From JADCRZ01 sp965200945 (GTDB lineage: Bacteria; Bacteroidota; Bacteroidia; Chitinophagales; Chitinophagaceae): DNA of 64,000 nucleotides. Positions 53,581 through 63,090 of the stretch are shown piece after piece. The position numbers and the translations under genes are program-made. Location of the stretch: NCBI GenBank assembly GCA_965200945.1, contig OZ241749.1, positions 930,001 to 994,000 of the forward strand. The letters are read 5' to 3'. Under the pieces are notes generated by a model. That model searched no databases, had not been told where the DNA came from, and was given only the letters and a program-made list of their open reading frames with translations. The stretch's first letter is position 1; each line of letters starts with the position of its first letter.

Positions 53581-56500
53581 TTATTCCCTTGATACCGGAA
53601 GTACGACAATAAACGTAGATCCTTCATTTTCCCGGCTCCGTGCACTGATCAGACCATTGTGCTTGGATACGATCTTCTGCGCCACAGCCAGTCCGATTCC
53701 CGTGCCTTCAAACTCGCGCGAATGTAATCGCTGGAACAGCGTGAAGATCTTGTTCAGGTATATTTCATTAAAACCGATCCCGTTGTCTTCCACACATATC
53801 CGCCAGAAACGGCCTTCACCCGACTGAGCGCTGTCGATATGCTTGTCACCGATCCGTTCGGCCATGATCCGGATCAAAGGCTGCACATCCGGCCGTGAAA
53901 ATTTCAGCGCATTGCTGATCAGGTTCTGGAACACCTGACGGATCTGCGCCGGCACCGCCTCGATCACAGGCATCGGACTGATCTCGATCACGGCATTTTT
54001 ATCCTGGATATACAATTCGAGGTCGGACAGGATATCCTGCAGCGTCCGGTTCAGGTCCGTTTCTTCAAACAGATCGGTGAATGACAGGTTGGAAAAGTTC
54101 AGCAGGTCATCGATCAGCCGCATCATCCGTGTGGAGGATCGTATGATGCGGTCCATATAATCATGCACCCGCTCGTCCTCGTTCTGCAAATATTTGGTTT
54201 TGATGATGTTGCCGAATATGTTGATCTTTCTGATCGGCTCTTTCAGGTCATGCGAAGCAACGTAGGCATATTGCTGCAGTTCATAATTGCTTTCTTCCAG
54301 CTGCCTGTTCGAATGAAGCAGGGCTTCGGTCCGTTCCTTCACCTGCTGCTCCATGATCTCGGTGGCCAGTTTCTGTTCATGTATGTCGGTGTTTGTTCCT
54401 ACCCAGAAATTCAGGTGCTGGTCTTCCTCAATCCTTGCCTTGGCTCTCACCAGCTGCCAGCGGTACATGCCGTCCTTACGTCTGATCCGGAGCTCCACAT
54501 CAAAATCCGAGCGAATCTCCAGCGCGTGCTGCCACCGGTTTTTCAGCTCTGCCTTATCGGCCTCGTGCACCACGCTGCTCCAGCCCGGCACTTCAAGCCG
54601 GTCCGATTCTATGCCCGTATACCTTGAAAATACGGGGTTGAGAAAGGTGATCGTTCCTTCTTTGGAGGCCGTCCATACGCTGAGCGGCATGGCCTGTGCA
54701 AGGAAATTGCGCTGTGCGATGCTGTTGCTCGCTTCCGCTTCTGCTTTCTTAACCTGCGTTACGTCGAGCATGGAACCCAGCATACGGTACGGCGTACCGT
54801 AATCATCTTTCAGGATATACCCCCGGTCAAGGATCTCGGCATAGCTTCCATCGGCTTTTGCAAACCGGTATTCGGCCGACCATTGCTCGCGGTTGCTGTT
54901 GATGGCCTGCAGGATGCTTTCCTGTACCCGCTTGTGGTCTTCAGCATGCAAATGATTGATCCAGAAGGTGCGGTTGAGTGTGTCGGCATTCTGCCCGTAG
55001 CCAAACACCGTCGTAAAATTCTCACTCCACCATATGCCGTTGTTGGCCAGGTTCCAGTCCCAGAAAGTATCGTTGGTTGCTTTCGCGACCATGCGGAACC
55101 GTTCTTCCTTGTCGGAAAGATCCTTGGTCCGTTCCATCACCTTGTCTTCCATGGCAGCGTTCAGCCGCTTCAGATTTTCTTTTACGATCAGCAGCTCATT
55201 ATAATTCTTATGCAGCCGTTCTTCCGCATCTTTCTTATCTGTAATATCTGTGAATGTGATCGAGATGCCATACGGTGTTTTCACCGCGACAAGCTCATAG
55301 CAGATCGCGGGGTCATGCGGATGTAGGTTGGCCTCGGTATGCATCACCTGGTTGTTCTCCACCACATTGATGTATTCCTCGAAAAAGCCATCTTTCGATA
55401 GGTTAGGAAACTCCTGTTTCATTGACCGCTCGATGGCCTGTTCATGGTGCAGGTTCAGCAGCGGATCGGATGCATAATTGGCTGCCGTCAGCACAAAGTC
55501 GACGATCTCCCCTCGCTGGTCCCGTACCACCCGAAAGGCCATGATCGCGCTCAGGCTCGAGTTAAATGTGCCGTTGAGTATGCCGTTCAGATACTTGATG
55601 GTAGTGATATCGATGAAGGTGACAACAGCCCCTTCGGATTGTTTGTCTTGCCGCACATAAGGAAGGATGCGCAGCAGGTACGTATTGTTGTTCAACAGCA
55701 CCATCTCTTTTTCGACCGGTGTACCACCGTTCAGTACCTCCTGGATGTCTGCCGCCAGGTTGGAATCGCGGAGGTTGGTCGACAATTGATTGATCGAGCG
55801 GCCGATATCCGCTTCGATCACGTTGATGAGTTTGGTGGCGGCCGGATTGAACTTGCGGATTTGCAGTTGCTGATCTACAAAGAGCTGACCGATGTCGGAA
55901 CTCTTGAAATAATTGTTGAGGTCGTCGTTCAGGTCTATGAGCTCCCTGATCTTGAGCTGGTGCTCGCCGTTCAGCGTGTGCAGCTCTTCATTGAGTGACT
56001 GCAGCTCTTCGATGGAAGAAAGTAGTTCCTCGTTGGTCGACTGCAGCTCCTCGTTGGATGATTCAAAGTTTTCGAGTGTGGTCTGCAGCTTGTTGCGGGT
56101 TTCATTCAGCTCCATCTCAAGCAGGTATACGTCGTGGCTCTGCCGGGCTTCCGTGATCACGGCTTCCACCACGTTCTCGTTGCGGTCGCCACTCTGTTCC
56201 ACCTCACCCAGGGCAATGAACGTGTATTCACCTGCACCCAGTGCTGCCGGCTTTACAGTGATGCTTATGCGCCTGAACTGCACTTCATCCTTGATCTCCA
56301 CACTCCGCATATGCACTTTCCTCCCCTCCTGCCACGACCGGCTCACGGCGGCATTGAGGGCCTGCGACAGGTCGGGCGGTGCCATCTTGAGTATGCTGAG
56401 GTCGAGCTGGTGATCTGGCAGGGAAAGGTATTTCTTGTAATTTCCTACGGCATCGCGTATCCTGAAATCGCGGTCGATATATAACCCGGCAAAACCGAAA

Positions 56501-58071
56501 TCGTCCGCCAGCGCCGACCGGAAATCGTCCGTCAAGGCATTTTTTGTTTTGTCCGTATGCTGACCCGGATCGAATTGCGCGATCGACTGGTGGCGCGACT
56601 GTCCCTTGTCTGTGCGCTTTTCCTGGGGAACGGCAAACGAAAGCGGTTTTCCTTTCACCTTCCGGTACATCTTCCATTGAAAACTCAGCTCTTCCATATA
56701 TGGTTTGATGGGAGAAATGTTTTCGCTGGTGCCCAGGAAAAGGAAACTGTTTTGCTTCAGGGCAAACAAGAATGTTTCCAGCACTTTTTTCTGCACCTGC
56801 ACGTTCATGTAGATGAGCATGTTGCGGCACGTGATCAGGTCATTCTTAATGAACGGGGGATCCTTGTACGCGTTGTGTTTTGCAAAAACGATCTGCTTGC
56901 GGATGCGCGGAATAATAAGGAACTGTCCGTTCTCGGCGCCGAAATATTTTTCGACAACGTTTGAAGGCACTTCTTTCAGTGCAGCCTCCGCGTACAATCC
57001 CCTGGAAGCGGCTTCGATGGCCTGCTGGTCGGCATCCGTCGCGAAGATCTTTACATCCCGGGTAGTGCCGTGTTCCTGCTGATACAGATCGAGGAGGATG
57101 GCGATCGAGTAAGCCTCCTCGCCGGTGCTGCAGCCGCAGACCCATATCTTTACCGCCTCATCACCTTCGGTACGGCTGAAGATGGCGGGAAATACTTTTT
57201 CGTTCAGCAGGTCGAATGCCGGCTGGTCTCTGAAAAAACGCGTAATGCCGATGAAAAGGGCATTGTACAGCTCGATCATCTCCTCCGGATGGTCATGCAG
57301 GTGCGCTTCGTAACCGGCCATTTCTTTCATGCCCAGCATCACCATCCGCTGCATGATCCTTCTGAAGAGCGTGGAGTTCTTGTACAGGCTTACGTCGTGA
57401 CTGGTATGTTTCAGGATCAGCTCTTCGATCTTTCGCAGCAGTCTCTCTTCCGCTTTGCCGATACGCATCAGCTGAACGGACGATTCACGCACATGCATAT
57501 AGATCTCTTCTGGCATCGAGCGAGGGGCCAGTACGAAATCGGCGGCGCCCGTGGCGATGGCGGAAACAGGCATCCCGTTGAATGCGGCTGTATCGGGTTC
57601 CTGTACCAGCACCAGTCCGCCCGCTTCCTTTACGGCCCGTACCCCTTTGCTTCCATCAACGCCGGTACCGGAAAGTATAACAGCGACGGCCTCTTTCTTT
57701 TTATCTCCGGCAAGGGTGAGCAGAAAATGATCGATGGCCATGTTGGGCATCTTGTCCGCAGGCTTCTCTTCCAGCAACAGGCGCCCCGCCTGTATCGTAA
57801 TGAGTTTGTCGTTTGGGATTACATACACGGCGCATTCTTCCATCACCATATCATGCGCCGCTTCCCTCACTTTCATCCGCGTTGTTTTGCCGAGCAGCTC
57901 TGCGAGCATGCTCTTGTATTCGGAAGAGAGATGCTGGATCACCAGGAAGGTAAGCTGCCGGTTCTCCACTATGTTACCGAAAAATTCCTGGATCGCTTCC
58001 AGTCCGCCGGCCGAGGCACCGATGGCGACCACATACAAAGGGGATTTTTGCACTTCCGGCTTTTCTCTCAT
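53581..58071 (-). CDS. CheB-CheR-PAS hybrid sensor histidine kinase
   Basis: 1496 residues. CheB methylesterase at about 10-195 with Ser20 (GASAGG), His47 and Asp139; CheR methyltransferase at about 205-470 with GCSTGEEAYS (313-322) and CRNMLIYM; a glutamate-rich coiled coil (SNEELQSTNEELLSSIEELQ) before a row of about four PAS domains; HisKA with His1274 (ASHDLKEP); HATPase with NALKFS, EDNGIGF and GTGIGLA. No receiver domain. Such fusions link chemotaxis-type modification to a kinase and are common in Bacteroidota without chemotaxis. The gene starts 18 bases after the stop of the phytochrome gene, which lacks a kinase, so it is the likely output of that photosensor (inference). Confidence 0.92.
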   Translation of the reverse strand: MREKPEVQKSPLYVVAIGASAGGLEAIQEFFGNIVENRQLTFLVIQHLSSEYKSMLAELLGKTTRMKVREAAHDMVMEECAVYVIPNDKLITIQAGRLLLEEKPADKMPNMAIDHFLLTLAGDKKKEAVAVILSGTGVDGSKGVRAVKEAGGLVLVQEPDTAAFNGMPVSAIATGAADFVLAPRSMPEEIYMHVRESSVQLMRIGKAEERLLRKIEELILKHTSHDVSLYKNSTLFRRIMQRMVMLGMKEMAGYEAHLHDHPEEMIELYNALFIGITRFFRDQPAFDLLNEKVFPAIFSRTEGDEAVKIWVCGCSTGEEAYSIAILLDLYQQEHGTTRDVKIFATDADQQAIEAASRGLYAEAALKEVPSNVVEKYFGAENGQFLIIPRIRKQIVFAKHNAYKDPPFIKNDLITCRNMLIYMNVQVQKKVLETFLFALKQNSFLFLGTSENISPIKPYMEELSFQWKMYRKVKGKPLSFAVPQEKRTDKGQSRHQSIAQFDPGQHTDKTKNALTDDFRSALADDFGFAGLYIDRDFRIRDAVGNYKKYLSLPDHQLDLSILKMAPPDLSQALNAAVSRSWQEGRKVHMRSVEIKDEVQFRRISITVKPAALGAGEYTFIALGEVEQSGDRNENVVEAVITEARQSHDVYLLEMELNETRNKLQTTLENFESSNEELQSTNEELLSSIEELQSLNEELHTLNGEHQLKIRELIDLNDDLNNYFKSSDIGQLFVDQQLQIRKFNPAATKLINVIEADIGRSINQLSTNLRDSNLAADIQEVLNGGTPVEKEMVLLNNNTYLLRILPYVRQDKQSEGAVVTFIDITTIKYLNGILNGTFNSSLSAIMAFRVVRDQRGEIVDFVLTAANYASDPLLNLHHEQAIERSMKQEFPNLSKDGFFEEYINVVENNQVMHTEANLHPHDPAICYELVAVKTPYGISITFTDITDKKDAEERLHKNYNELLIVKENLKRLNAAMEDKVMERTKDLSDKEERFRMVAKATNDTFWDWNLANNGIWWSENFTTVFGYGQNADTLNRTFWINHLHAEDHKRVQESILQAINSNREQWSAEYRFAKADGSYAEILDRGYILKDDYGTPYRMLGSMLDVTQVKKAEAEASNSIAQRNFLAQAMPLSVWTASKEGTITFLNPVFSRYTGIESDRLEVPGWSSVVHEADKAELKNRWQHALEIRSDFDVELRIRRKDGMYRWQLVRAKARIEEDQHLNFWVGTNTDIHEQKLATEIMEQQVKERTEALLHSNRQLEESNYELQQYAYVASHDLKEPIRKINIFGNIIKTKYLQNEDERVHDYMDRIIRSSTRMMRLIDDLLNFSNLSFTDLFEETDLNRTLQDILSDLELYIQDKNAVIEISPMPVIEAVPAQIRQVFQNLISNALKFSRPDVQPLIRIMAERIGDKHIDSAQSGEGRFWRICVEDNGIGFNEIYLNKIFTLFQRLHSREFEGTGIGLAVAQKIVSKHNGLISARSRENEGSTFIVVLPVSRE

Positions 58072-58089
58072 GATTCTCTGCGTTATGCT

Positions 58090-59640
58090 CTATAACTGCC
58101 TGCTGCTAATAGAAGATTTTACAATATGCTCAAGTATAAAATAGCGGAACTGCTCCGCCACTTCGCATTCGGATCTTTGCCAGGGCAGCGAGGTATATTT
58201 CACGACCTGCTGCCAAACCTGGAAGGAATTGCGGGGATGATAGTTTACGCTGTTCATCTCAAAGCGGATGGCTTCGGATGGATTTCCGCCCCACTCTACT
58301 TCCTGTACCACTTCGGGCCGGAAGAACAGGATAAAGTCACCTTTTGCCGGGTTTATGGGAATAGCCATGATCCCGCTGGCGACATTGGCATAGGAGATGG
58401 CATTTTCAAAAGCGGATGACAGGCTGTCTTCGGTGTAAATGCCGGAGATGTTGCGGGTCTGCAGCCACAGTATCAGGTCGCGTATGCTGTTGCGGTTCGG
58501 TACCTGTCCGGCGGTTTCGATCGTCTTGTTATAGGAGATCACCACGCCGCCGGAGTTCATCAGTTGCAAAAGGCTCGTCTCGCGGTGCAGCAGGCCTTTG
58601 ATCAGGTTGTTTTCGGTATATACCTGGTTGATCAGTTTGGTCAGCATCTCCTGCAGCCCTGCCGAAAGAGAAAACTCTTGCTTCTGCAGCAGCAGCTCCA
58701 TGCGGGCAGAGATGCTGGCCGACACCATTTCGAACACGCTGCAACTTTCGAAATCCATCCATTTGGCTTCCCGGTGATGACAGGAGATCAAGCCCCAGAG
58801 ATGATCGCCGTTCAGCAGGATCCGCGTAGACATGGAAGCGTTGATCTCCATATTCTTCATGTACTCGAGGTGTACGGCGGCTACTCCCCTGATCTCGCAG
58901 TCAGACATGTCGAGGAAAGCATTGGTGAGCGGGTTGAGCACCGGGTAGATCCTGACCGGTTCATACTGACGGTTCGGTATCAGCCGGTACGCATTGCGGA
59001 TATACATCTGCCTCGCCTGCTTCGGAATGTCGGAGGCGGGAAATTTGAGGCCCATGTACGACTCCATGCCCTCTTCCTTTACTTCCGCTACCACCGCTCC
59101 GTTCCAGTCTTCATCAAACCGATAGATCAGTACCTTGTCGAACCCGCTGAATTCCTTGAGTTCACGGGCGGCCACAGCGCACAGTTCGGCTTTGGTGGCT
59201 GCCGTTTCCAGGGCTGCGGTAATGTACTTCACCTGGCGGAACATATTGATAAAGCTGAAGTTTGACCCTTCCGCTTCCGAAGTGGCAAAAAATTCAAGGA
59301 TCAGGTATTCAGCCTGGGCATGGGTTAAACAGATGGTATCGACGCGGCGGCTGCGGCAACGGAGTTGGATATGGACCGGAACTTTGCCCCCGACATCCCG
59401 CTGGAACCGTTTGGAAAGAAGGGCCAGCCCTTCTGCATTGGCATAATCGGCAAAGGGCGTATTCACAATGTCTGGTGCGGAAATTCCCAGCAGTTGGAGC
59501 ACGTTCTCGCTGGCCTGCAGAATGAACCGCCCGTCCTTGCCGAGAACCAGGAGCACGCCGTGCGGCTGGATCACGTTCAGGTGGTGGAGGGGCAGACTGC
59601 CGCAGAAAGCCGAATCAAAGTTTTTCTTTTGTATGTTCAT
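58090..59640 (-). CDS. bphP: Bacteriophytochrome photosensory module (PAS-GAF-PHY) without kinase
   Basis: 516 residues. Cys13 lies exactly as far before IQPHG as the biliverdin-binding cysteine of bacteriophytochromes. GAF motifs: PASDIP at 201-206, VHLEYMKNM with His257, CHH at 287-289. PHY tongue: WGGNP and PRNSF at 469-473. The protein stops just after the PHY domain (FRYFILEHIV), so there is no histidine kinase or other output. It should bind biliverdin made by the heme oxygenase just upstream, whose gene overlaps it by 26 bases. The kinase encoded next may be its partner. Confidence 0.93.
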   Translation of the reverse strand: MNIQKKNFDSAFCGSLPLHHLNVIQPHGVLLVLGKDGRFILQASENVLQLLGISAPDIVNTPFADYANAEGLALLSKRFQRDVGGKVPVHIQLRCRSRRVDTICLTHAQAEYLILEFFATSEAEGSNFSFINMFRQVKYITAALETAATKAELCAVAARELKEFSGFDKVLIYRFDEDWNGAVVAEVKEEGMESYMGLKFPASDIPKQARQMYIRNAYRLIPNRQYEPVRIYPVLNPLTNAFLDMSDCEIRGVAAVHLEYMKNMEINASMSTRILLNGDHLWGLISCHHREAKWMDFESCSVFEMVSASISARMELLLQKQEFSLSAGLQEMLTKLINQVYTENNLIKGLLHRETSLLQLMNSGGVVISYNKTIETAGQVPNRNSIRDLILWLQTRNISGIYTEDSLSSAFENAISYANVASGIMAIPINPAKGDFILFFRPEVVQEVEWGGNPSEAIRFEMNSVNYHPRNSFQVWQQVVKYTSLPWQRSECEVAEQFRYFILEHIVKSSISSRQL

Positions 59641-60202
59641 AGCGGTAACAAGTTTCCGCCCAGGATTTTAAATGAATAAAAGTTTGTTCCGCTGCTTTCT
59701 CTACTTCCGGGTACTGTGACCGATCTGCACAGAACCCGGCGAGCACTTCCTGGAAGCATTCCCATTTTGCCGCCGTCTCCTCCCCGTACCCGCTAAAGAA
59801 CCGGAACCCGGTCTCAGGGCCCCGGTGCAGGTTTCGTTGCAGGATCTTTGCAATGATCTGTCCGCCCAGGGTGGAGCCTTCGAGTACATACAGGGCTCCC
59901 ATCGCTTGGGGCAGGTTGCTGATTGCTGGCACAGCGGCAGACATAACCGGCAAAGGTTCCGCTGTCAGGTCTTTCATGTCCTGCAAGATCAGCGCAGCCT
60001 TTCTCCGCAGTTCAAAATCGGCCAGTACGCCGCCAACGGGGAACCGGTCGATCGCATCTTCCAGCGGCTTATAATAACCGTAGAACATGCGCAAAAGTTT
60101 ACCGTATTCTGCAGGCGTGCGGGTTTGTTTAATGATCGGGATGAGAAAGGCTTCAAGTGACTGATGTGCGGCGGCTGTGGCGGTTTTGAGCTGATCTGAC
60201 AT
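59615..60202 (-). CDS. bphO: Biliverdin-forming heme oxygenase (BphO-like)
   Basis: 195 residues from ATG 60202 (the frame stays open to 60307 but the first 35 residues are unrelated). His13 in ATAAAHQSLEAF is the expected haem ligand, and LEGSTLGGQIIAKIL is the conserved distal-helix motif. It opens haem to biliverdin, the chromophore of the phytochrome. Its 3' end overlaps the phytochrome start by 26 bases, so they are co-transcribed and probably translationally coupled. Confidence 0.92.
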   Translation of the reverse strand: MSDQLKTATAAAHQSLEAFLIPIIKQTRTPAEYGKLLRMFYGYYKPLEDAIDRFPVGGVLADFELRRKAALILQDMKDLTAEPLPVMSAAVPAISNLPQAMGALYVLEGSTLGGQIIAKILQRNLHRGPETGFRFFSGYGEETAAKWECFQEVLAGFCADRSQYPEVEKAAEQTFIHLKSWAETCYRYEHTKEKL

Positions 60203-60254
60203 TATGGAAAAACGAGGGTTGTGATGGTAGTGAATAGATGGTGCTGATGGCTTG

Positions 60255-60992
60255 CTAAAGTTTCTTTCCCAGTAGTTTCGATTTAAAGACACTGGCACCG
60301 ATGTCATACAACGCGTACAGGGTATCGGTCAGCTCCCGGCGCATGCTTTTCGGCGGAAAGAACTGATCGGCCCATTCCAGCTTCCACTGGCGTTGAAAAT
60401 ACTGCAGTACCGCAGGATCCTGCGGGTCTACGACAAAACGGAAATCGTGCTCCCATTCAATACGGATGGTAAGCAGGTTGGCATGTGTTCGTTCCAGGAT
60501 CTTGAAACCCATGGAATGCTGGGGCAGGTATAACAAAACAAGGTCGGAAAAATCGTAGCGGTTCTCAAAATTGACCTTCGTTTTTTCAACGAGGTACACC
60601 ACATCACCGATCTCGTGGAGTATCCATTTATGCGAATTCTTCGGGAAAAGATTTTCGCCCAGCAGCGAAGGCGTGTCCAAGTATCCCCGTTTTGCCACCC
60701 TGAATTGTTCCGCCAGAAAACGTGCAGGGTTTTCGACATGTTCCAGCACCTGGCAACAAATCACGTAATCGAATTCTTTGTCTTCGAACGGAAGGTTTTC
60801 GCCGTCCGCCGCTACAAAGGTCTGGTTCTTATAGAGGCGGAGGTCACCGCTGCGGTGATCGTTGCTGTCGACGAACTTGTCTACCACTACATTGGATCTT
60901 GGGTGGGGGTTATGCCCTCCCCCGATCTCGAGTACACGGTCTGAGCGTTTGATCCCGATATCGAATTTGTTCCTGGGGTTGCGGATCTTCAT
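60255..60992 (-). CDS. Class I SAM-dependent methyltransferase
   Basis: 245 residues. SAM motif I DRVLEIGGGHNPHPRSN, motif II/III FVAADGENLPFEDKEFDYVI, post-motif CQVLEHVENPARFLAEQFRV. Substrate unknown. It lies 52 bases upstream of the heme oxygenase on the same strand and could be first gene of that transcript, but a role in light sensing is not evident. Confidence 0.82.
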   Translation of the reverse strand: MKIRNPRNKFDIGIKRSDRVLEIGGGHNPHPRSNVVVDKFVDSNDHRSGDLRLYKNQTFVAADGENLPFEDKEFDYVICCQVLEHVENPARFLAEQFRVAKRGYLDTPSLLGENLFPKNSHKWILHEIGDVVYLVEKTKVNFENRYDFSDLVLLYLPQHSMGFKILERTHANLLTIRIEWEHDFRFVVDPQDPAVLQYFQRQWKLEWADQFFPPKSMRRELTDTLYALYDIGASVFKSKLLGKKL

Positions 60993-61070
60993 AAAGAAGC
61001 TTGATAAAGATTCAGATAAAAATAATGATTTACCGTCATTTCACGGGTCGTTTACTGCAGATATGGGTCC

Positions 61071-61078
61071 TATCTTTA
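61071..61078 (+). promoter_or_regulatory. Candidate -7 element TATCTTTA
   Basis: Seven of eight positions of TANNTTTG, 20 bases before ATG 61098. The same TA-C-TTTA form is seen before gyrA and the lipase lipoprotein. Upstream TTTA, not TTTG, at 17 bases. Confidence 0.25.
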
Positions 61079-61097
61079 TCGGATAAGTGGTTATACT

Positions 61098-61625
61098 ATG
61101 AACCTCCGGGAAGAAATCAAGCAAGAGCATTCAAAAGCCCGGTGCGACCGGATCGTTCAATGGGTGGGTGAAAGCCAGGATCGCTTCGACGCCCTCGCCG
61201 GGCTTTTTTTCAGCGGCGAATCCCGCATTTCGCAGCGGGCCGCCTGGCCCCTGAGTTATTGTGTGATGGCCTACCCGGCCTTTATCCGTAAACATATCGG
61301 GGAACTGGTGCAGAACATGCAGCAGCCGGGAATACACAACGCAGTAAAACGCAACACATTACGCCTCCTTCAGGTCGTGGAGATACCGGAAGAGTTTCAG
61401 GGCACCGTAATGGATCTGTGCTTCGGCTTTATCACAGATCCACAGGAAAAAGCGGCCATCAAGGCTTTCTCGCTGACCGTACTGCAAAACCTGTCGGAGT
61501 TGTATCCGGAGATACTTCCTGAGATCCTCCTGGTGATAGAAGAACGCTGGGATACCGAAACACCCGCTTTCAAAGCCAGGTCCAGGAGGATCCTGAAGCT
61601 GAAAGACGAGACGGGTAAAACATGA
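61098..61625 (+). CDS. HEAT/ARM-like hypothetical protein
   Basis: 175 residues, all helical, no signal peptide. Repeated helix pairs of about 35-40 residues (for example RISQRAAWPLSYCVMAYPAF and NAVKRNTLRLLQVVEIPEEF and KAAIKAFSLTVLQNLSELYP) suggest a short HEAT/ARM-type array for protein binding. No known family recalled. Divergent from the methyltransferase gene, convergent with ndh. Confidence 0.75.
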   Translation: MNLREEIKQEHSKARCDRIVQWVGESQDRFDALAGLFFSGESRISQRAAWPLSYCVMAYPAFIRKHIGELVQNMQQPGIHNAVKRNTLRLLQVVEIPEEFQGTVMDLCFGFITDPQEKAAIKAFSLTVLQNLSELYPEILPEILLVIEERWDTETPAFKARSRRILKLKDETGKT

Positions 61626-61635
61626 TAACACCGGC

Positions 61636-62931
61636 CTACAGTTTGGCAGTCGCCACTTCCACTGCTTTTTTGGGTCTGTTGAAACTTTTAAAGATCAGCC
61701 GGAGCGACTGGTCGTGCGTAAAGTAGTTGATGAACCAGTTAAGGAAAACAAACAGGCGGTTCTTTACGCCCAGCAGCAGCAGCAGGTGCAGGAACATCCA
61801 GATCAGCCAGGCAAAAAAACCACCAAAGTGGAGTTTGGGTTTCGGCATGTCTACCACCGCCAGGTTGCGGCCAACAGTGGCCATAGAACCTTTGTCGTAA
61901 TATTCAAACTCTTCCAGCTCTACGCCGGATTTGCGTTCCATCTTGATGAAATTGGCTGCCAGCGCCTCCGCCTGCTGGATGGCCGCAGGTGCCACCTGTG
62001 GATGGCCGGTGGGGTATTTTGGAGTTTCCATGGAAGCCACATCGCCTATCGCATACAGGTCGCGGAAGCCCTGCACCCGGTTATAGCGGTCTACCTTGAT
62101 CCGGTTTCCACGTGCGATAAGGTCCGGACTGATCCCTGCAGGCACGTTGCCCTTGATGCCGGCGGCCCAGATCACGGTGGCGGCGCCAAACGATTCGCCG
62201 CTGGTAAGCGTTACGTTGTCGCCGTCATAGTCTTTGACAACGGTATTTGTCATTACAGCCACGCCCAAGTCTTCCAGGTACTTGCGCGACTGGGCCGAAG
62301 ATTTTTCGCTCATGGGGCCGAGTGTTTTCGGACCGCCTTCCAGCAGGATGATCTTCATGTGACTGAAATCGAGCTCGGGGTAATCTTTGGGCAGTACATA
62401 TTTCTTCATCTCCGCAATGGCGCCCGAGAGCTCGACCCCGGTGGGGCCACCACCGACCACCACAATGGTCATCAGCTTGTCCTTTTCCTTTTCGTCCGTA
62501 ACCACCAGCGCATCTTCAAAGTTCTGCAACAGGCGGTGCCTGATCTGCAGCGCTTCAGTGGTCGATTTCATGGGAAACGTATTTTCGATCAGGTGGGCGT
62601 TGCCGAAGAAATTGGTGTCGGCCCCCGTGGCCAGTACCAACACATCGTAGTTGATCGTACCAGAGTCGGTGATCACCAGTCGCTGCTCCGGCTCTACCTG
62701 TTTTACATTGGCGAGGCGGATGTGTACGTTCTTGGTTTTCTGAAAAACCTTCCTGAGCGGAAAGGAAATATTGCTGGCATCCAATCCGGCGGTGGCTACC
62801 TGGTAAAAAAGAGGCTGGAACTGATGATAGTTGAAGCGGTCGATGAGGGTAACTTCAAAACCCGGTTTGTTGTTGAGCTTGCGGGCCAGCTGCAGACCGC
62901 CGAATCCACCACCTATGATCACGATTTTCAT
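61636..62931 (-). CDS. ndh: Type II NADH:quinone oxidoreductase
   Basis: 431 residues from ATG 62931. FAD-binding KIVIIGGGFGGLQLARKL at the N-terminus, NAD(P)H-binding IVVVGGGPTGVELSGAIAEM in the middle, and the second FAD motif DLYAIGDVASME. A hydrophobic C-terminal segment (WLIWMFLHLLLLLGVKNRLF) should bind the membrane. It passes electrons from NADH to quinone without pumping protons. ATG 62931 is chosen as the flavin motif begins right after it. Confidence 0.93.
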   Translation of the reverse strand: MKIVIIGGGFGGLQLARKLNNKPGFEVTLIDRFNYHQFQPLFYQVATAGLDASNISFPLRKVFQKTKNVHIRLANVKQVEPEQRLVITDSGTINYDVLVLATGADTNFFGNAHLIENTFPMKSTTEALQIRHRLLQNFEDALVVTDEKEKDKLMTIVVVGGGPTGVELSGAIAEMKKYVLPKDYPELDFSHMKIILLEGGPKTLGPMSEKSSAQSRKYLEDLGVAVMTNTVVKDYDGDNVTLTSGESFGAATVIWAAGIKGNVPAGISPDLIARGNRIKVDRYNRVQGFRDLYAIGDVASMETPKYPTGHPQVAPAAIQQAEALAANFIKMERKSGVELEEFEYYDKGSMATVGRNLAVVDMPKPKLHFGGFFAWLIWMFLHLLLLLGVKNRLFVFLNWFINYFTHDQSLRLIFKSFNRPKKAVEVATAKL

Positions 62932-63029
62932 ATAAAGAGTTTTTATCTGCGAAGTGAAACTTGTCACATGTCGGATTTCTCTCTTTGTACGGCATGAACC
63001 GGTTCAGAGGGAAGGCAGCCGTCGGGGAA

Positions 63030-63066
63030 GCACCGGTAGGTAAAACCTTACTGGATCTGCCGGTGC
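63030..63066. terminator. Hairpin between serA and ndh, possible terminator
   Basis: Perfect 7-bp arms (GCACCGG at 63030-63036, CCGGTGC at 63060-63066) around a 23-base loop with a small inner AGGT/ACCT pairing. It lies 25 bases after the serA stop. There is no T-run, so it may be a processing site rather than an intrinsic terminator. Confidence 0.35.
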
Positions 63067-63090
63067 AAGCTGCGGAGGGATCAGTATAGA

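Noticed and set aside
57070..58095. 341-codon open frame antisense to the CheB-CheR kinase
   Set aside because: Shadow of the CheB/CheR coding region, with no domain of its own.
60203..60307. N-terminal extension of heme oxygenase
   Set aside because: The added 35 residues lack any family similarity and overlap the end of the methyltransferase gene; ATG 60202 places the haem-binding histidine at the usual position.
61714..62997. 427-codon open frame antisense to ndh
   Set aside because: It lies wholly over the well-supported ndh gene and its protein has no recognisable motif; long antisense frames are usual in G+C-rich genes.
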